Below are positions 1-10,533 of a DNA stretch of 64,000 bases, in pieces (position 1 is the first letter of the stretch; each line of letters opens with the position of its first letter). The DNA is taken from contig JARGXX010000120.1 in assembly GCA_030374765.1 (NCBI GenBank), positions 310,001-374,000 on the forward strand, given 5' to 3'. Source of the DNA: Agarophyton chilense (Eukaryota > Rhodophyta > Florideophyceae > Gracilariales > Gracilariaceae). The notes below the pieces were generated by a model. The model was given only the letters and a program-made list of their open reading frames with translations. It did no database searches and was not told the origin of the DNA. Both the position numbers and the translations under genes were made by a program.

Positions 1-172
1 AATAGGGCTGAGCCGACAGAGGTTCCCTCACTTAGTTTCCCGACTGAGGCGGGTCATTCGCCCTCGGGGCGTTGCTTGCAACTTGCGGATTAGCCTGTGG
101 TGCTTCAGTGATCTAAAATACTGGAGCTCCTGATTGACGTCCAGGATGGTACCTAAGCCGTGCTTTCATCTT

Positions 173-1759
173 TCAGTAGGTACCAGCTGGCACTCGGGTT
201 CTTTCCTCCTCTGTGAGAGTCGCGTAATTCGTGAGAACGCGAACTAAATCCTTTGCAGGAAGGGTACATTCTGAAGACAGATGATGACGGCCATAGCACA
301 TATAGCATATTAACGCTTCACGGCGTGCTGCCAACATCGGTTGTGATCGAGACGCTATTCGCGTGTCAACCCATCCAGGTTTTCCATTCTTGAATCCTCC
401 TGCCGGGGGTTTCATGTATGCACGTGATTCTTAAAAACTGCCCTCCATAGCTATTAGCGTTTCTTTTTCCTGGGATTCTGAGTGAGATAGATCCTCTGTG
501 GGCATCGATGAATGCCAATCGTCCATAAGGTGAAAAGCATCGTGTTGCAATTGGTTATCGTGTCTAACAAACGACGACTCTCGAGAGTCCAGTGGAGATT
601 CCAGGTGGAACACCTTTCGAGTGGGCTTCGCGGCTTGTTTGCGTCCTTCCTCCGCTTTGGATGCACCAAGCGTTGTGGTGTTCCGCGTAACTCTGCGGGC
701 TCTTACAGCGTCACCTTCAGCTTGCGCAAACTGAACCAACTCCAGAAATGGGGTTCTTCCATGCTTCTCTTGAAACCGAGCCACCAGAGATTTGATGTTG
801 GGATTGAGTCCATCGATGAACAAGTTAATCTTGTCCTCCGTTGCGTGAACGTTTCAACAGCGCTTGGAAATTCTGTTAAACCTCGGGCTGCACTCTGCTT
901 CTCCCTCACCAGGTATCTGGGTCACATTACGAAGAGTCAGGATAGCCTGTCAGATTGCGTTCGATGTCGCATAGCTTCGCAGTAAGTACTGTACTGCCTC
1001 CGGCCAGGATGTCACACCTCCTTCCTCAGCAGTCAAGGATCCACAAACAGAGCGATATTGCTCGGACGCATAACCCATCAAGAAATGTGGTAATGAAACC
1101 CAAGCTTGAGGTTCACTCATTTCCAAGGTGTCCGCCTCGGCAACGAAATGAGTAAAGAACTCGATATCGAGAATGGGCGTTTTGCCACCAAAGACTAGAT
1201 CATTCAGTAAAATCTTCAACCGCCTAATGTGGTCCTTGAACTTTGAAGTTTCGCAACCCGATCGCTTCTTTTCTCCTCTCTTCACGCGATAATACATGTA
1301 GTCCAGGACTGTCTGATACAACGGATTCGTGCAAGGAAGTGGACTGAGACGCTTGTACCTAGGACCCTTCTTCCTTAATAGCCCAGAAGACTTGTTCCTC
1401 TCCCTAGAACGGGAACTGCGATCATCATCATCACCACTGGTATCGTCAGTGGACGTATTCGAGGAGCCCGACTCGTCAGTACTGGAGTCCTCATCCTCCA
1501 ATCCTTATGAATCATCAATAGTGTCCGGCTAGGAATTTCTCTTCTTGCGATGTATTGACTTCGATTTCCTCGATCGCTCTTCCATCAAGGGGACTTCATT
1601 TTTGTCTTTCACAACTTTGGTAGCAGTAGTCTGTGTATTCACTACTTCCACCAGGCGTTTCAGACGAGGGTTAATTCGAGAGAGGATTTCCTCAACGTCA
1701 ACGGTCAGGCCCGGTGAAGACTCTGGAGCATTACCATGCTTTTCCATTACTTGGTTCAA
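173..1759 (-). pseudogene. Decayed Ty3/gypsy gag remnant
   Basis: Read on the minus strand this is a broken gag (structural capsid/nucleocapsid polyprotein of an LTR retrotransposon). Fragments in order are an N-terminal basic/acidic part (1759-1529), a capsid part (1501-950) that shares the SWPEAVQYLLRSYAT stretch with the gag of the neighbouring element A, a second capsid part (823-431) with FLELVQFAQAEGDAVRARR, and a zinc knuckle (415-173) with intact C-x2-C-x4-H-x4-C spacing in CYMCYGRHHLSSEC. Stops and frame changes separate the parts. Its 5' leader and LTR are missing because element A's LTR begins at 1828, so it was probably cut by that insertion. Any pol lies beyond the window start. 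Bases 1-172 hold no feature I can name. Confidence 0.8.
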
Positions 1760-1827
1760 ATCATCTCACAGGGTTCTCACAACCGCGGGAATCGGGTCCC
1801 TTTCTTCTCGACGAGAGAGTACGCCTT

Positions 1828-2739
1828 TGTAGAGCAACGCCCAGTTAGGGGATACTTGAAGATGCAACTCATAGAATGAGGATTGAACCCTCCGAGGGTT
1901 ATGATTATGATCCCCTCTATGGTGTGCTGAGGTGGAACTGTTTTCTGGTTATATTTCGCCTATAAGGGAAAATTCGGATGGCCCATGGTTGGATTGGCCC
2001 CGTGATACACGTGGCTTAGTTTTGGCACCGAATTTCGGATATTTGTTAGAACGTTGGATTTTTGGGCCCTGGCAGTGGGATCTCCACGTGTATGGCCCTG
2101 AGCAGGTGTGCACTACTGTAGAGTTTGGTTAGTGGGCCCTACTTAGGGAGGCGAGATCTGACAGTCCGAGCTCAGAGTAAATGACAACCAAGGTTGGTCT
2201 TCGATACCTTTAGAGGTTCTTCGTCGCCATCGTTTCGGCCTTACAACCCGGAACGGGCTCTGGTTAGCAACGCCTGCGTAGGGACACGACTCCACTTGGA
2301 GAGTGCCCACGTTTGGGTTCCGTGCAACCACCCCCTTGGGACCGCTCAGACGACCTGCGTGCACGATACCCCGTAGGGGTTCTGCTTACTTGTTGCGTGC
2401 TTTTTGTGTTTCCTTTCGAGGACAGGTTTTTGCCCCTGTATTGGGTTTCTTTTGTTGTTTTGCCACTTTTCTGGTTCTCGGTTCCGGTGCCTGTTAGTGC
2501 CCGACCCTCGCCCCGTTTTTTCTCTTCGCCGGATTTCCCCCATTCTTTGGGATACCCATACCCATTCCCGATCCACGGTTTCTACCCCTCACCTCCGTCG
2601 GTACTGCCGGAATCCCCCGTGGGAGTTACACCCCACACTACGGGTGGAACGGAGGGCTCTGTCTCTGAGTCTGCCTCCCCCAGGGAGCAAGGCTTCGAAC
2701 ACCTTGAGAGCACTTCCTGTCGCCGGGTTTTGCTCCACA
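1828..2739 (+). repeat. 5' LTR of element A (912 bp)
   Basis: The ends were set by aligning three copies in this window. It starts TGTAGAGCAA and ends TTGCTCCACA, an imperfect terminal inverted repeat with TG...CA ends. A TATAAGG box-like motif lies near 1960, and two CACGTG motifs lie at 2008-2013 and 2085-2090 in mirrored context. Several overlapping open frames run through the pyrimidine-rich second half, but nothing suggests a protein function. Confidence 0.9.
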
Positions 2740-2741
2740 AG

Positions 2742-2760
2742 TGGTCTCCCGACTTAGAAG
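2742..2760 (+). other. Primer-binding site of element A (tRNA-Tyr type)
   Basis: TGGTCTCCCGACTTAGAAG lies 2 bases after the LTR. The same 18-19 bases follow the 5' LTRs of elements B, F and D (one change in D). The complement ends CGGGAGACCA. It fits a tRNA 3' end with G72, A73 and CCA, the C1-G72/A73 identity of eukaryotic tRNA-Tyr, and places the conserved C61 correctly. Confidence 0.75.
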
Positions 2761-2966
2761 CCGTTCTCGGACTTTTGGGTTGGTCATCCACGTGTTGGAA
2801 TATCTCTTGGAAGAGGAAGCACCGTCGTGAAGATTTGTTGTAGTGGTCCCCTTTGGAAAGGGTGGAATTGGTTTTTATTTTTGTTTTGTGTTACGTCATC
2901 CGTTCTCCGGGAATCTCGTGATCGAATTTCATCGTTACCCAGAATCGTCGGTGTCGTGTCTGCAGC

Positions 2967-4997
2967 ATGACGCCGCCTACCCGTGGTTCCAGGACTGGAT
3001 CGAACCGTCAAGCGGATTCAGTGCCCCCGGCCCCGCCTAGGTCGAGGAGCTCTATTCCCGAAGGTCGGAACGATTCCGTTATCGATCCGGACACTCGGAG
3101 AGCACCCTCAGTGGTTTCAGGTCCTCGAGAGGTCGTGGCTGTTGGCCCAGCTCCAGTGGTGGAGACCCCCTCAGCAGCACCCCGAAGTCGGGCCGACCCT
3201 GAATTACAGCGCCTGGAGACTCGAATTGATATCGCCAACGCGGCTCAAATCGAGCTCCTTCACGAGGTTACTACCCTCCGCCTCAAGGTGGAGGACGCCC
3301 AGGTGCGGGGAGTCGCCGATGACCTTCGTACCCTGAGGAGGGATGTGAACTCCCTTTTGGAAAGCTTTGGTACCCCTGGGGTCTTTATCCAGGAGTACCG
3401 GAGTCTCGTGGAGGAACACCGCGTGCAAGCGGAACGCTTCCGAGCTCGGCTGGACACCCTCGAGGCCATTATTCGTATGGACGGAGACACAGAAGCCTCG
3501 AAGGATAAACCCGAAGTTTCGGAAGACGAAGAACACCGCTCCGCTAAACGGGACCGCTGCAAGTCCAAGAAGAGGGTTCACCTCCAAGAGGATTTATCGG
3601 ATTCCGATCCCAATCGCTCGTCATCGAGTTCGTCCTCCGAATCTTCGGATAGTGAAGATGAACGCCGGTCATCCCGGGCGACTCGGTCGAAGGCTACTTA
3701 CACCTCTCAAGGGGAAATTCGTACCCGGAAGAAGGGTAGGAAACACCTTGGATTAAGGGAGCTGAAGCCGACGAATCCTCTCTATCGGAAGCTGCTATCG
3801 TACCGCTATTACCGGTTGGATAACCCTTCGGGAGATCGAACATCCCGCGGAACGGGTAAGGTCAAGGACTACATCAAAAGGCTGAGCATCACCCTACAGA
3901 AGAGGGAGTTCACAGGAACAGACCCAATTCTGGTGCTCGATTTCCTTGCGAGGTTCGTCCAGGAGGCTGACATCCTCGGTATGAGTGAAGCGCAAGCGTA
4001 TCTTGCATTACCCTACTTCTTAAAGGGGATGGCTGAAGACCAGTTCAACTCCGTCCGTGGATCATCCCGAGCCTCGGAAGGGGGAGTCACGTGCTGGCCC
4101 GAAGCGGTGCAGTACCTCTTGAGGTCATACGCTACTGGAAATGCGATTCAGGAAGCAATCCTTGCATTAAGGGATACGCGGCAGAAGCCGATGGAAACCG
4201 AAACGGTGTATTCAACTCGCTTGAATAAAGCGTTTCACCGATGCGGGAATGTATTCCCCGCCTACGAGAGATGCTCCATGTTTGTGGATGGATTGGACCC
4301 CTCGATAAGGGCATTGATTGCCCGACATCGGGAAGAGAAGCGCAAGCTGACCTACTTGGAATTGGTTCAGTACGCCCAGGCTGAGGGGGATACTCTCCGT
4401 GCCCGGCAGAACCGAAAGAGTCGGCCGACAAGTGCACTCCTGGCCGATGGAGGTAACTCGTCTTTGTCACTCTCAGGAGGCCCTGCCCCTGTGGGGGTCA
4501 ATGATAACATTCACTTCATGGGAAGTAACCCCGAATCTATGGGTACGTCTGAGTTGCCGTCGACATCCGCTCCGACTACGGATGAAGACCCTGCGCTCTA
4601 TACCCAAGGACGGAGGGTGCCAGCTGCATCGCTACCTTTTGCGAATACCGCTGCTCGGTTCTCTCGCCCCGGATGGAGGGATACAGCACCATGTCGCGTG
4701 GATTCACGTCCACAACCGATCCCGGCAGAGCTGATTTGCTATTTGTGTTACCTCCGTGGTCACAAAGCACCAGACTCCACATTTCCCCTGCGAAAGGGTT
4801 CACGAATTATCGCTCAGTACGAGGCTCTGACCCCTGAGGAGAAAGCTCGAGTCCCGAGTAGGTCCTATGAGGAACAAAGGATACTCCGAGCTCACCATGC
4901 TGACAGGGATACAGAACTTGTACCCGCGAACGGGGAAAAACCGGTCCCCTTCGAGGCAGCTGCACCGAATTCGGTGGGGTCCGCTTCGAAAAACTAA
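2967..4997 (+). CDS. gag: Gag polyprotein of element A
   Basis: An intact 676-residue gag starts at the first good ATG, 206 bases after the primer-binding site. The N-terminal 90 residues are Pro/Arg/Ser-rich. Residues about 75-170 are heptad-like and probably coiled coil. An acidic/Ser-rich stretch (about 195-235) precedes the capsid domain (about 255-480), which contains the family block WPEAVQYLLRSYATGNAI. Near residue 590 is a nucleocapsid knuckle CYLCYLRGHKAPDS, in which the last ligand of the C-x2-C-x4-H-x4-C motif is Ser, not Cys. The protein would form the virus-like particle and bind RNA. Pol follows in the -1 frame, and its frame is open from 4904, so the two overlap by about 90 bases. 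Confidence 0.9.
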   Translation: MTPPTRGSRTGSNRQADSVPPAPPRSRSSIPEGRNDSVIDPDTRRAPSVVSGPREVVAVGPAPVVETPSAAPRSRADPELQRLETRIDIANAAQIELLHEVTTLRLKVEDAQVRGVADDLRTLRRDVNSLLESFGTPGVFIQEYRSLVEEHRVQAERFRARLDTLEAIIRMDGDTEASKDKPEVSEDEEHRSAKRDRCKSKKRVHLQEDLSDSDPNRSSSSSSSESSDSEDERRSSRATRSKATYTSQGEIRTRKKGRKHLGLRELKPTNPLYRKLLSYRYYRLDNPSGDRTSRGTGKVKDYIKRLSITLQKREFTGTDPILVLDFLARFVQEADILGMSEAQAYLALPYFLKGMAEDQFNSVRGSSRASEGGVTCWPEAVQYLLRSYATGNAIQEAILALRDTRQKPMETETVYSTRLNKAFHRCGNVFPAYERCSMFVDGLDPSIRALIARHREEKRKLTYLELVQYAQAEGDTLRARQNRKSRPTSALLADGGNSSLSLSGGPAPVGVNDNIHFMGSNPESMGTSELPSTSAPTTDEDPALYTQGRRVPAASLPFANTAARFSRPGWRDTAPCRVDSRPQPIPAELICYLCYLRGHKAPDSTFPLRKGSRIIAQYEALTPEEKARVPSRSYEEQRILRAHHADRDTELVPANGEKPVPFEAAAPNSVGSASKN

Positions 4998-5022
4998 ACT
5001 TGGGAGTCTCCCCTGCGGGAGG
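4988..5022 (+). promoter_or_regulatory. Candidate gag-pol frameshift signal, element A
   Basis: The last gag codons read G-AAA-AAC followed by the TAA stop. Then, 12 bases after the AAC, comes a 6-bp stem (5007-5012 with 5017-5022, one T-G wobble) closing a CTGC loop. Pol is in the -1 frame. Element B has the same layout. The heptamer is not a canonical X-XXY-YYZ because the first base is G, so this is a candidate only. Confidence 0.4.
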
Positions 5023-8000
5023 GGCGTCTTCTAAGCCGGAGTTGAAGACGGCCGAGGCGCTCCAGCTTCGCTCCCCAGCTGTGACTATCCTTTCAAGGAA
5101 AACGGCTGACACCGACGTTAACTCGGGATACTTTAGTGTTCTCCGTCGCCCGTGGATACGGTCCCGTAATCTCCGTATTCCGGATCGAGTTATGGTAATG
5201 GCCAAGCGGAATTATAAAGTATTCGCCGACTTCGGCCTGTCCAACCAGTTTATGGTTCGTCAAATATCTGTCCTGGATACAGGAGCCGCTCCTAACTTAA
5301 TTCATATGGAATTGTTACCCCCGCTGCTCCGGGTCCAAGTTCGTACCAGTCCACGTTTGGATATCGCCGATGCGAACAACAAGCCGCTACGGACACTGGG
5401 TACAATTTCCCTCATGGTGAGGTTAGGCTCCTATCTCGTTCAACTGGAGTTTATTGTATGCAAGTCACTTGCAGCACCAGTCATACTGGGTTGTGACTTT
5501 TGCGACCGCTTCGTGGAAGCCATCCGTCCTCGGAATAGAACTGTGGAACTCGAAGACGGGTCTACGATCCCAATCGTTCGTAAACCCTTACAGGGAGCAG
5601 CGCGAACACGCGTTTCTCTCCCCGTCGCGCAGGAATCTGTGAAGAAGGACCCGGTGTCTACACGGGTAAAGGTTGCGAAGTCAGTGGCTATCCCGCCGGA
5701 AACCCAGGTTTGGGTCACAGTTGTTACCAAGCAAATTGGTGTGCATGTGGTACAACCGAACCCGTCTCTGTACACGCGGCGTCAACTCGCCCTTGCGAAT
5801 GGGGTTGTCTCCGTGGAACCGGATAAACCTTTCAAGGTTTTGGTAGCCAACTTTGGAAAGACAACGCAGCATTTGATCAAACACCAGATCCTGGGTTCTG
5901 TTCTTCCACACCCGCATGCGGTCGTACCTACAAAGATCTCTATCGCAGAGGTCCTTGGTGTGGCGGACCCTAAGGAGGGGGAGGACACTGCCGAAATCGC
6001 GGAAGACGGTGAGCATACGACTGCAGCTCCACACGCTGAACGCTTTAAACCTCAGGAGGTTACGGCCCCTATCACAGGAGCAGACCAGACGGATCCTGTT
6101 CAGGAATTGGAAAAATGGGATCTCAACCATGTACCTGCATCCCATCGGGAGAAGCTGAGGCACATGCTTCGTGAATTTACCCCCATGTGGGATGGTTCCC
6201 TTGGAACTATTGGGATTACAGAACACCGCATCAACTTGTTACCGAACACTCGGCCTATTGCCCAACACCCTTACAGGGCTGGACCGAAAGCTCGGGAGGA
6301 GGAGAAAGCTCAGGTGGAGAAGATGCTTAAAGCGGGCGTAATTGAACCTGCCCAGTCCGCTTGGGCCTCACCAGTGGTGTTAGTTCCGAAACTGGATGGA
6401 TCGTGGCGTTTCTGCATAGATTACAGACGCCTGAACGAGGTAACCATTAAGGATGTGTACCCGATCCCTCGGATGGACGAATACATCGACTCCCTTGGGA
6501 GCGCTACTGTTTTCTCTACCCTTGACGCCAATTCGGGTTACTGGCAAGTCCCTATTAGGGAGAAAGATCGAGACAAAACGGCGTTCGTGTGTCATTAAGG
6601 ACTTTTCCGATTCCGGAGGATGCCTTTTGGGTTGACAAATGCCCCCGCAACGTTTCAACGGGCGATAGACATTCGGTTGGCTCCCTTCAAGTGGAGGACG
6701 TGTCTAGTGTATTTAGACGACATTATTGTCTTCTCCAACAACCTGGATGACCACCTCGAACACGTCAGGGACGTAATGAAGATACTCCGCGACGCGGGAA
6801 TCACCTTGAAACTCAAGAAGTGCGAGTTTTTCACCAATTCGGTTAAGTATCTGGGTCATATCATCCGTCCCGGACAGCTTTCAATCGATGAAGTACGAGT
6901 GAAATCCTTGAAGGAAGCAAAACACCCGAAAACTCAAACGGAGTTGCGATCCTTCTTAGGTCTGTATAACGTGTATCGCCGATTCGTCCCGAACTTTGCG
7001 GATATTGCCACCCCCCTCAACAGGCTCCTGACGAAGGGACAACCAGTTGAACTGGAACCTTTTGGCGACGCGGAAGCGTCTGCCTTCAAGGCACTGGTGA
7101 ATGCCGTAACATCACCGCCAATCTTGGCTCTACCCAATCCTGGGCTCCCTTACGAAGTGGACACCGATGCTAGTGCAAACCAAGTAGGATATGCACTGTT
7201 CCAATCCTCTGAGGATGGTGAACGTCACCCTATTGGGTACTGGTCACGTTACCTGAATGTCCATGAAAGGAACTACTCGGTCTCCGAGAAAGAATGTTTA
7301 GCCGTTGTGTGGGCCTTAGCTACACTTCGCCCCTATCTGATGGGTACTCGTTTCAAAGTCCATACGGACCACGCATGCTTGCGTTGGCTCCTGGAGATCT
7401 CCGAACCCTCGGGCCGCCTTATGCGCTGGCGTCTCCGACTGTCGGAATTCGACTTTGAGATCCTGTATAAGAAAGGGAAGCTGAACACTCAGGCTGATGC
7501 ACTATCCCGCTTGGGAACCACAGCGGAAACGGAACCCTACGAGGACGATGACATCCCATGCTTTATGGAATCGGACCTCGAGGGAGGAGCTCAACCGCTG
7601 ACGGATGAAGTTTGTGACGATATACTCGTCAACGAGAGTCTGGATTCGCCGACCGGCTCTTTAACTTCGGATACTCCCGAACCTGGACCCGCTCCCTCAA
7701 GGGCCCATTCAACGAACTTTTACAGAGTTACTCCCCCACCGGAGGTAATCAAGCCTCCTGGCTCTCCGCCTAAGGAGGGGGAGGAGGACTTAGTTCCTTC
7801 GCAGGACGATGTTTCGGCGTCAGCCAGTCGCCCTAACAGGGAATCTAGTTCTCACAGTGAGACGGCGAGCCCGACCGAGCCGGCGACAGAGAAGTCACAA
7901 CCCCAGCGTATGGGTAGCGACATCACCGCCGACCCAGCCGAGCACTACGTCAGAAAAGATGACGAAACTCCGCCTAGGAAGAGTCGTGTGGAGGACTCTG

Positions 8001-8173
8001 CACCCGGAACGCCTACAGAGCCGACGATCACCCGCCGCCGCGGAAGAGACACTGAGGTGTCGCACACTCAAACCCCGCTTTCTCGGGAACGAGCTGTGTC
8101 AGCGGACCCGCACGGGGAAGATCTCGACAACGAAGTTGACCAAATTTGGCTCTCCGTTATGGAATGGGAATAG
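5000..8173 (+). pseudogene. pol: Pol of element A: protease-RT-RNase H, integrase core lost
   Basis: This reading frame encodes an aspartic protease (LDTGAAPNL near 5275), reverse transcriptase (RFCIDYRRLN near 6405, then VYLDDIIVFS near 6710) and RNase H (to about 7515, ALSRLG). One nonsense codon, TAA at 6596-6598, lies between AFVCH and GLFRFRRMPFG; the frame is otherwise unbroken. After RNase H the frame passes directly into a Pro/Ser/Glu-rich tail that in element B lies after the integrase, so the zinc-binding and DDE parts of integrase (over 1 kb) are missing without loss of frame. The tail ends with TAG at 8173. It is plus-strand, in the -1 frame relative to gag. Confidence 0.9.
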
Positions 8174-8672
8174 GAACTCCTATAGAGACACTGGAACCCT
8201 CAGGAATGGGAAAGAAATGAGTGAGACCCGTCGGGGACAGCTCAGGAGAGTGCTAGCGCGTGCCTAAAGCGCCACCTCATATCCGCTTGCGGAGTGGCAA
8301 CCGGCGCCCGCGCATTTATGTGGCCCACGTCGAATGGCACCGAGCCAATCAAAAGGCTCTGACGACCAACCGTCGCTCAAACCGCCTCCGTCGCACGGCG
8401 CGTTGCACAAGAGCAACCTTCGTCCCCGTAGCTCGGGTTGACGTTGAAGTCTTACCCCCCTGAGATTGGAGACGCTACCGCGTCGCGGTTTCTCAACCGT
8501 CACGGAATCTAAGAACACCGTTGTTATCGGGAAGATTTCAGCTTTAAGAAGAACCCAAAACTGGACCGGTTTGACTCCGTAGACGGAAGCTACAACGTAG
8601 CCCACAGGCCACTCGGCGCCGTTTGGACGAAGTGCTGAGACCCGCTCGCAACACGGAAAAGAACCCACCGGG
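8174..8672 (+). pseudogene. Frame-broken linker before the chromodomain of element A
   Basis: No single frame is open. Short Arg/Ser/Pro-rich frames follow one another, as expected if the long low-complexity linker seen intact in element B (about 37.8-39.5 kb) has picked up frameshifts and stops here. I see no separate gene. Confidence 0.5.
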
Positions 8673-8963
8673 GTGTGTCTAGACCCTACGTTGACACCCT
8701 CAAGGGAACTAGAGCGTTCCAAGATGGAAGAGAAGCCCGAACAGGGAAAAGTGTACCCGCAGGAATTCGTTATCGATCGCATCGTGCGTCACATCTACAC
8801 CCTCGAGGGAGAAGTTCGCTACCAAGTCCGATGGTACGGATTCTCGCCTGATGAGGATACAGTGGAACCCATTGAGCACCTTCCGAGGTCTAAGGTTTTA
8901 TCCTATCACCGACGCGCTCGGGTAACCTTGCCTCCAAGTCTGGATCGTGCCCAAGTCGGGTAA
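8673..8963 (+). pseudogene. Chromodomain fragment of element A pol
   Basis: A 96-residue frame holds a chromodomain: EFVIDRIVRHIY, then YQVRWYGFSPDEDTVEPIEHL and a C-terminal helix. The Y...W-Y and P-x-E-x-L positions match HP1-type chromodomains at the integrase C-terminus of chromoviruses, which read histone methylation to direct insertion. It aligns with the chromodomain of element B (39.5-39.7 kb), including the shared ending KAQVG/RAQVG. It is cut off from pol by frame breaks. Confidence 0.8.
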
Positions 8964-9136
8964 GCCACCACGGGAACTGTTGTGGATAAGACGTCGAAGT
9001 CAGGAAGATGTTGGACCTCTGAAGAGGAATTGAGGAGAGTATCCCGAAGAACACGTATTGAGAGGGAAGGTCTACTGGCCCTCGGCCTAGCGCCGTTAAC
9101 CGGGGAACACAACACCGGTTATCGGGACAGTTTATA

Positions 9137-9297
9137 ATGAAAAAGGAAAAGAAGACCCACGAAGTGGAGAAGAAGATTAAGAAGAAGATTGGACCATAGG
9201 AAGGGAAGAAGTCGAAGACGAAGATGAAGAAGATCCTAAGAAGGAAGAAGATGAAGTAGAAGTTAAGATCCTAGGAAGGAAGAAGAAAAGAAGTTAT
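9137..9297 (+). repeat. Purine-rich GAAGAA tract
   Basis: About 160 bases are almost purely A and G, with many GAAGAA and AAGATGAAG units and two copies of an AAGATCCTA(A/G)GAAGGAAGAAG-like block. It separates the chromodomain from the antisense ORF. Element B has only a short purine run at the same place (about 39715-39735). Confidence 0.7.
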
Positions 9298-9360
9298 GCA
9301 AATATCAGAAGTTTACTATTGTCGCCAAGCTATGGACTCCACAATTGCCCGAAGGCGGAA

Positions 9361-10440
9361 CTACGGAAAGCCCGAGGAGGGACCCGCCCCACCGTTGGGA
9401 TTCTGACTCTGATGGTACGCCGAGGCGAAAGCCAACATCTGGCTTACATCCGTCATACCCGGGGGAATCGGAATGCCTGCGTTCACGAGGCCTTGTCGCA
9501 CACTATCCGCTTGCGGAGTGGAAACCGGCGCCTGCGCAAGGGTGTTCACACCCCACCCGGGGGGAGCAGATGGACCGCCACCGGATGCATTCGCCGCCGC
9601 AGCTGAGGTCGTTCCCACTGGTTGGAAGGGTGCAGATGGCTCCACAGGGAGTACTCCACTAGGAGCTGGCACTTCGTTATCCAAAGCTGGATCGTCCAGG
9701 TCTACTGGAGGCTCGTACTCGTAATCGTCGGTATAAATGAACCCCGTCGGGTGTCCAACCGGCATCGGTCGAGGCGAGTCAATCAGCGCCCGTGCTTGCG
9801 CCGCGCTGATGCGAACCCCTTCGAAGGGATTGTAATAGACCCAGTTACGGGAGCCCGGATCGTACCGGCCAGGAGACTTGTCTCGCGCGGATCCTTCCCC
9901 TGCGGGCTGATTTGCCACTGGAACCCGATCCCATTGGGTGTTGTCGATCACGTCCAAGATTGGATACAGGTCCTGCACGTTGCTGGCCGAACCCAACGCT
10001 GGGACAAGGTCGATCTGACGCATGATGGTCCGTAGCATCGGAGGAATATACCAGATACGGAAATGGTCATGAGCATCCCAGAGGAGATGCGCCGCTACGC
10101 GGGCTGCCCACTGGGCTGCAACGAGGGCCCAGTATCCCGAGTTCGGGTCGTGTATCAAACGAGACCCGATATAGTAGATACTTTGGGGCAGTTCAGCAAA
10201 GCACCCTCGGGGGACCTTGACCTTACTCCACCAAGCTGGAAGGGGCACGAATCGCCCAACCTTCGCCGTGTTGCGGATACGCTCCAGTTCTACGTGAGGA
10301 TACGGGACAAGGAACCCGAAACGGGAGCGCGAGCGGCGCTCGAAGCGCACGCGTCGATCGAAAGACGAACTGCCAGAGCAATTCTATGCAAGGCCTTGAC
10401 CAGGCCGCGTCTAGTTTCGTTGAAGGCTGATGTAGATACA
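9361..10440 (-). pseudogene. Antisense ORF of element A, N-terminally broken
   Basis: On the strand opposite gag-pol, an open frame of 329 codons (9361-10350) is homologous to the second half of the 644-residue antisense ORF of element B. Shared blocks include RFERR-RSRFG-LVPY, then WWS, GC-ELP, YYIGSRL/YYGSYL, DP-SG-W, WE/WD, a D-W-VP block, F-PWEG/NPFEGVRI and GHP-GF. Between 10350 and about 10440 homology continues in another frame (AWSRPCIELL against CWTRPIIRAE), so a frameshift separates it from its N-terminal part, which is itself lost at the truncation. Many differences from B are third-position changes in this frame. The function is unknown; no known domain is recognised. The C-terminal 100 residues are Pro/Gly/Ala-rich. 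Confidence 0.75.
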
Positions 10441-10462
10441 ACTCTTGGTGAGGATGCTTACT

Positions 10463-10508
10463 CTCAGAGCAGGCTAAAACACTGTTGCATAGTTTAGCCT
10501 GCTCTGAG
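10463..10508. repeat. Perfect hairpin at the element A/transposase junction
   Basis: Two 16-base arms, CTCAGAGCAGGCTAAA (10463-10478) and its exact complement (10493-10508), are separated by 14 bases. It sits just where element A ends and the transposase-like gene begins, so it may mark a transposon end or a repair junction. I found no third copy at the far end of the transposase gene. Confidence 0.7.
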
Positions 10509-10533
10509 TCGTATTGAAGTCGTGTAGCGGACG

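Larger units (their letters stand above)
1828..10440 (+). mobile_element. Element A: 3'-truncated Ty3/gypsy retrotransposon
   Basis: The order is 5' LTR, primer-binding site, gag, protease-RT-RNase H, chromodomain, purine-rich spacer, antisense ORF. The element stops being recognisable near 10440, before any 3' LTR, where a different transposase gene begins. The integrase zinc finger and catalytic core are absent, so this copy could not insert itself. Gag is intact and pol has one nonsense codon. It lies head-to-head against an older minus-strand gag remnant. Two solo LTRs of the same family lie at 17215-18128 and 30071-30985. Confidence 0.85.

Noticed and set aside
2742-2760. Primer site as a half-tRNA-Arg(UCU) primer, because the complement contains CTTCTAA-GTCGG like an anticodon arm
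   Set aside because: It ends exactly in CCA and fits a tRNA 3' terminus with C1-G72, A73 and C61, so a normal 3'-end tRNA-Tyr primer is simpler.
2313-2843. Open frame with a hydrophobic stretch inside LTR A, also present in the copies at 17.0-17.6 and 29.8-30.5 kb
   Set aside because: It is shared because it is LTR sequence; several frames are open at once, the end differs by flank, and no start or domain is convincing.
8264-8782. 172-codon minus frame in element A
   Set aside because: Opposite the decayed pol linker; not matched by element B, unlike the antisense ORF at 9361.
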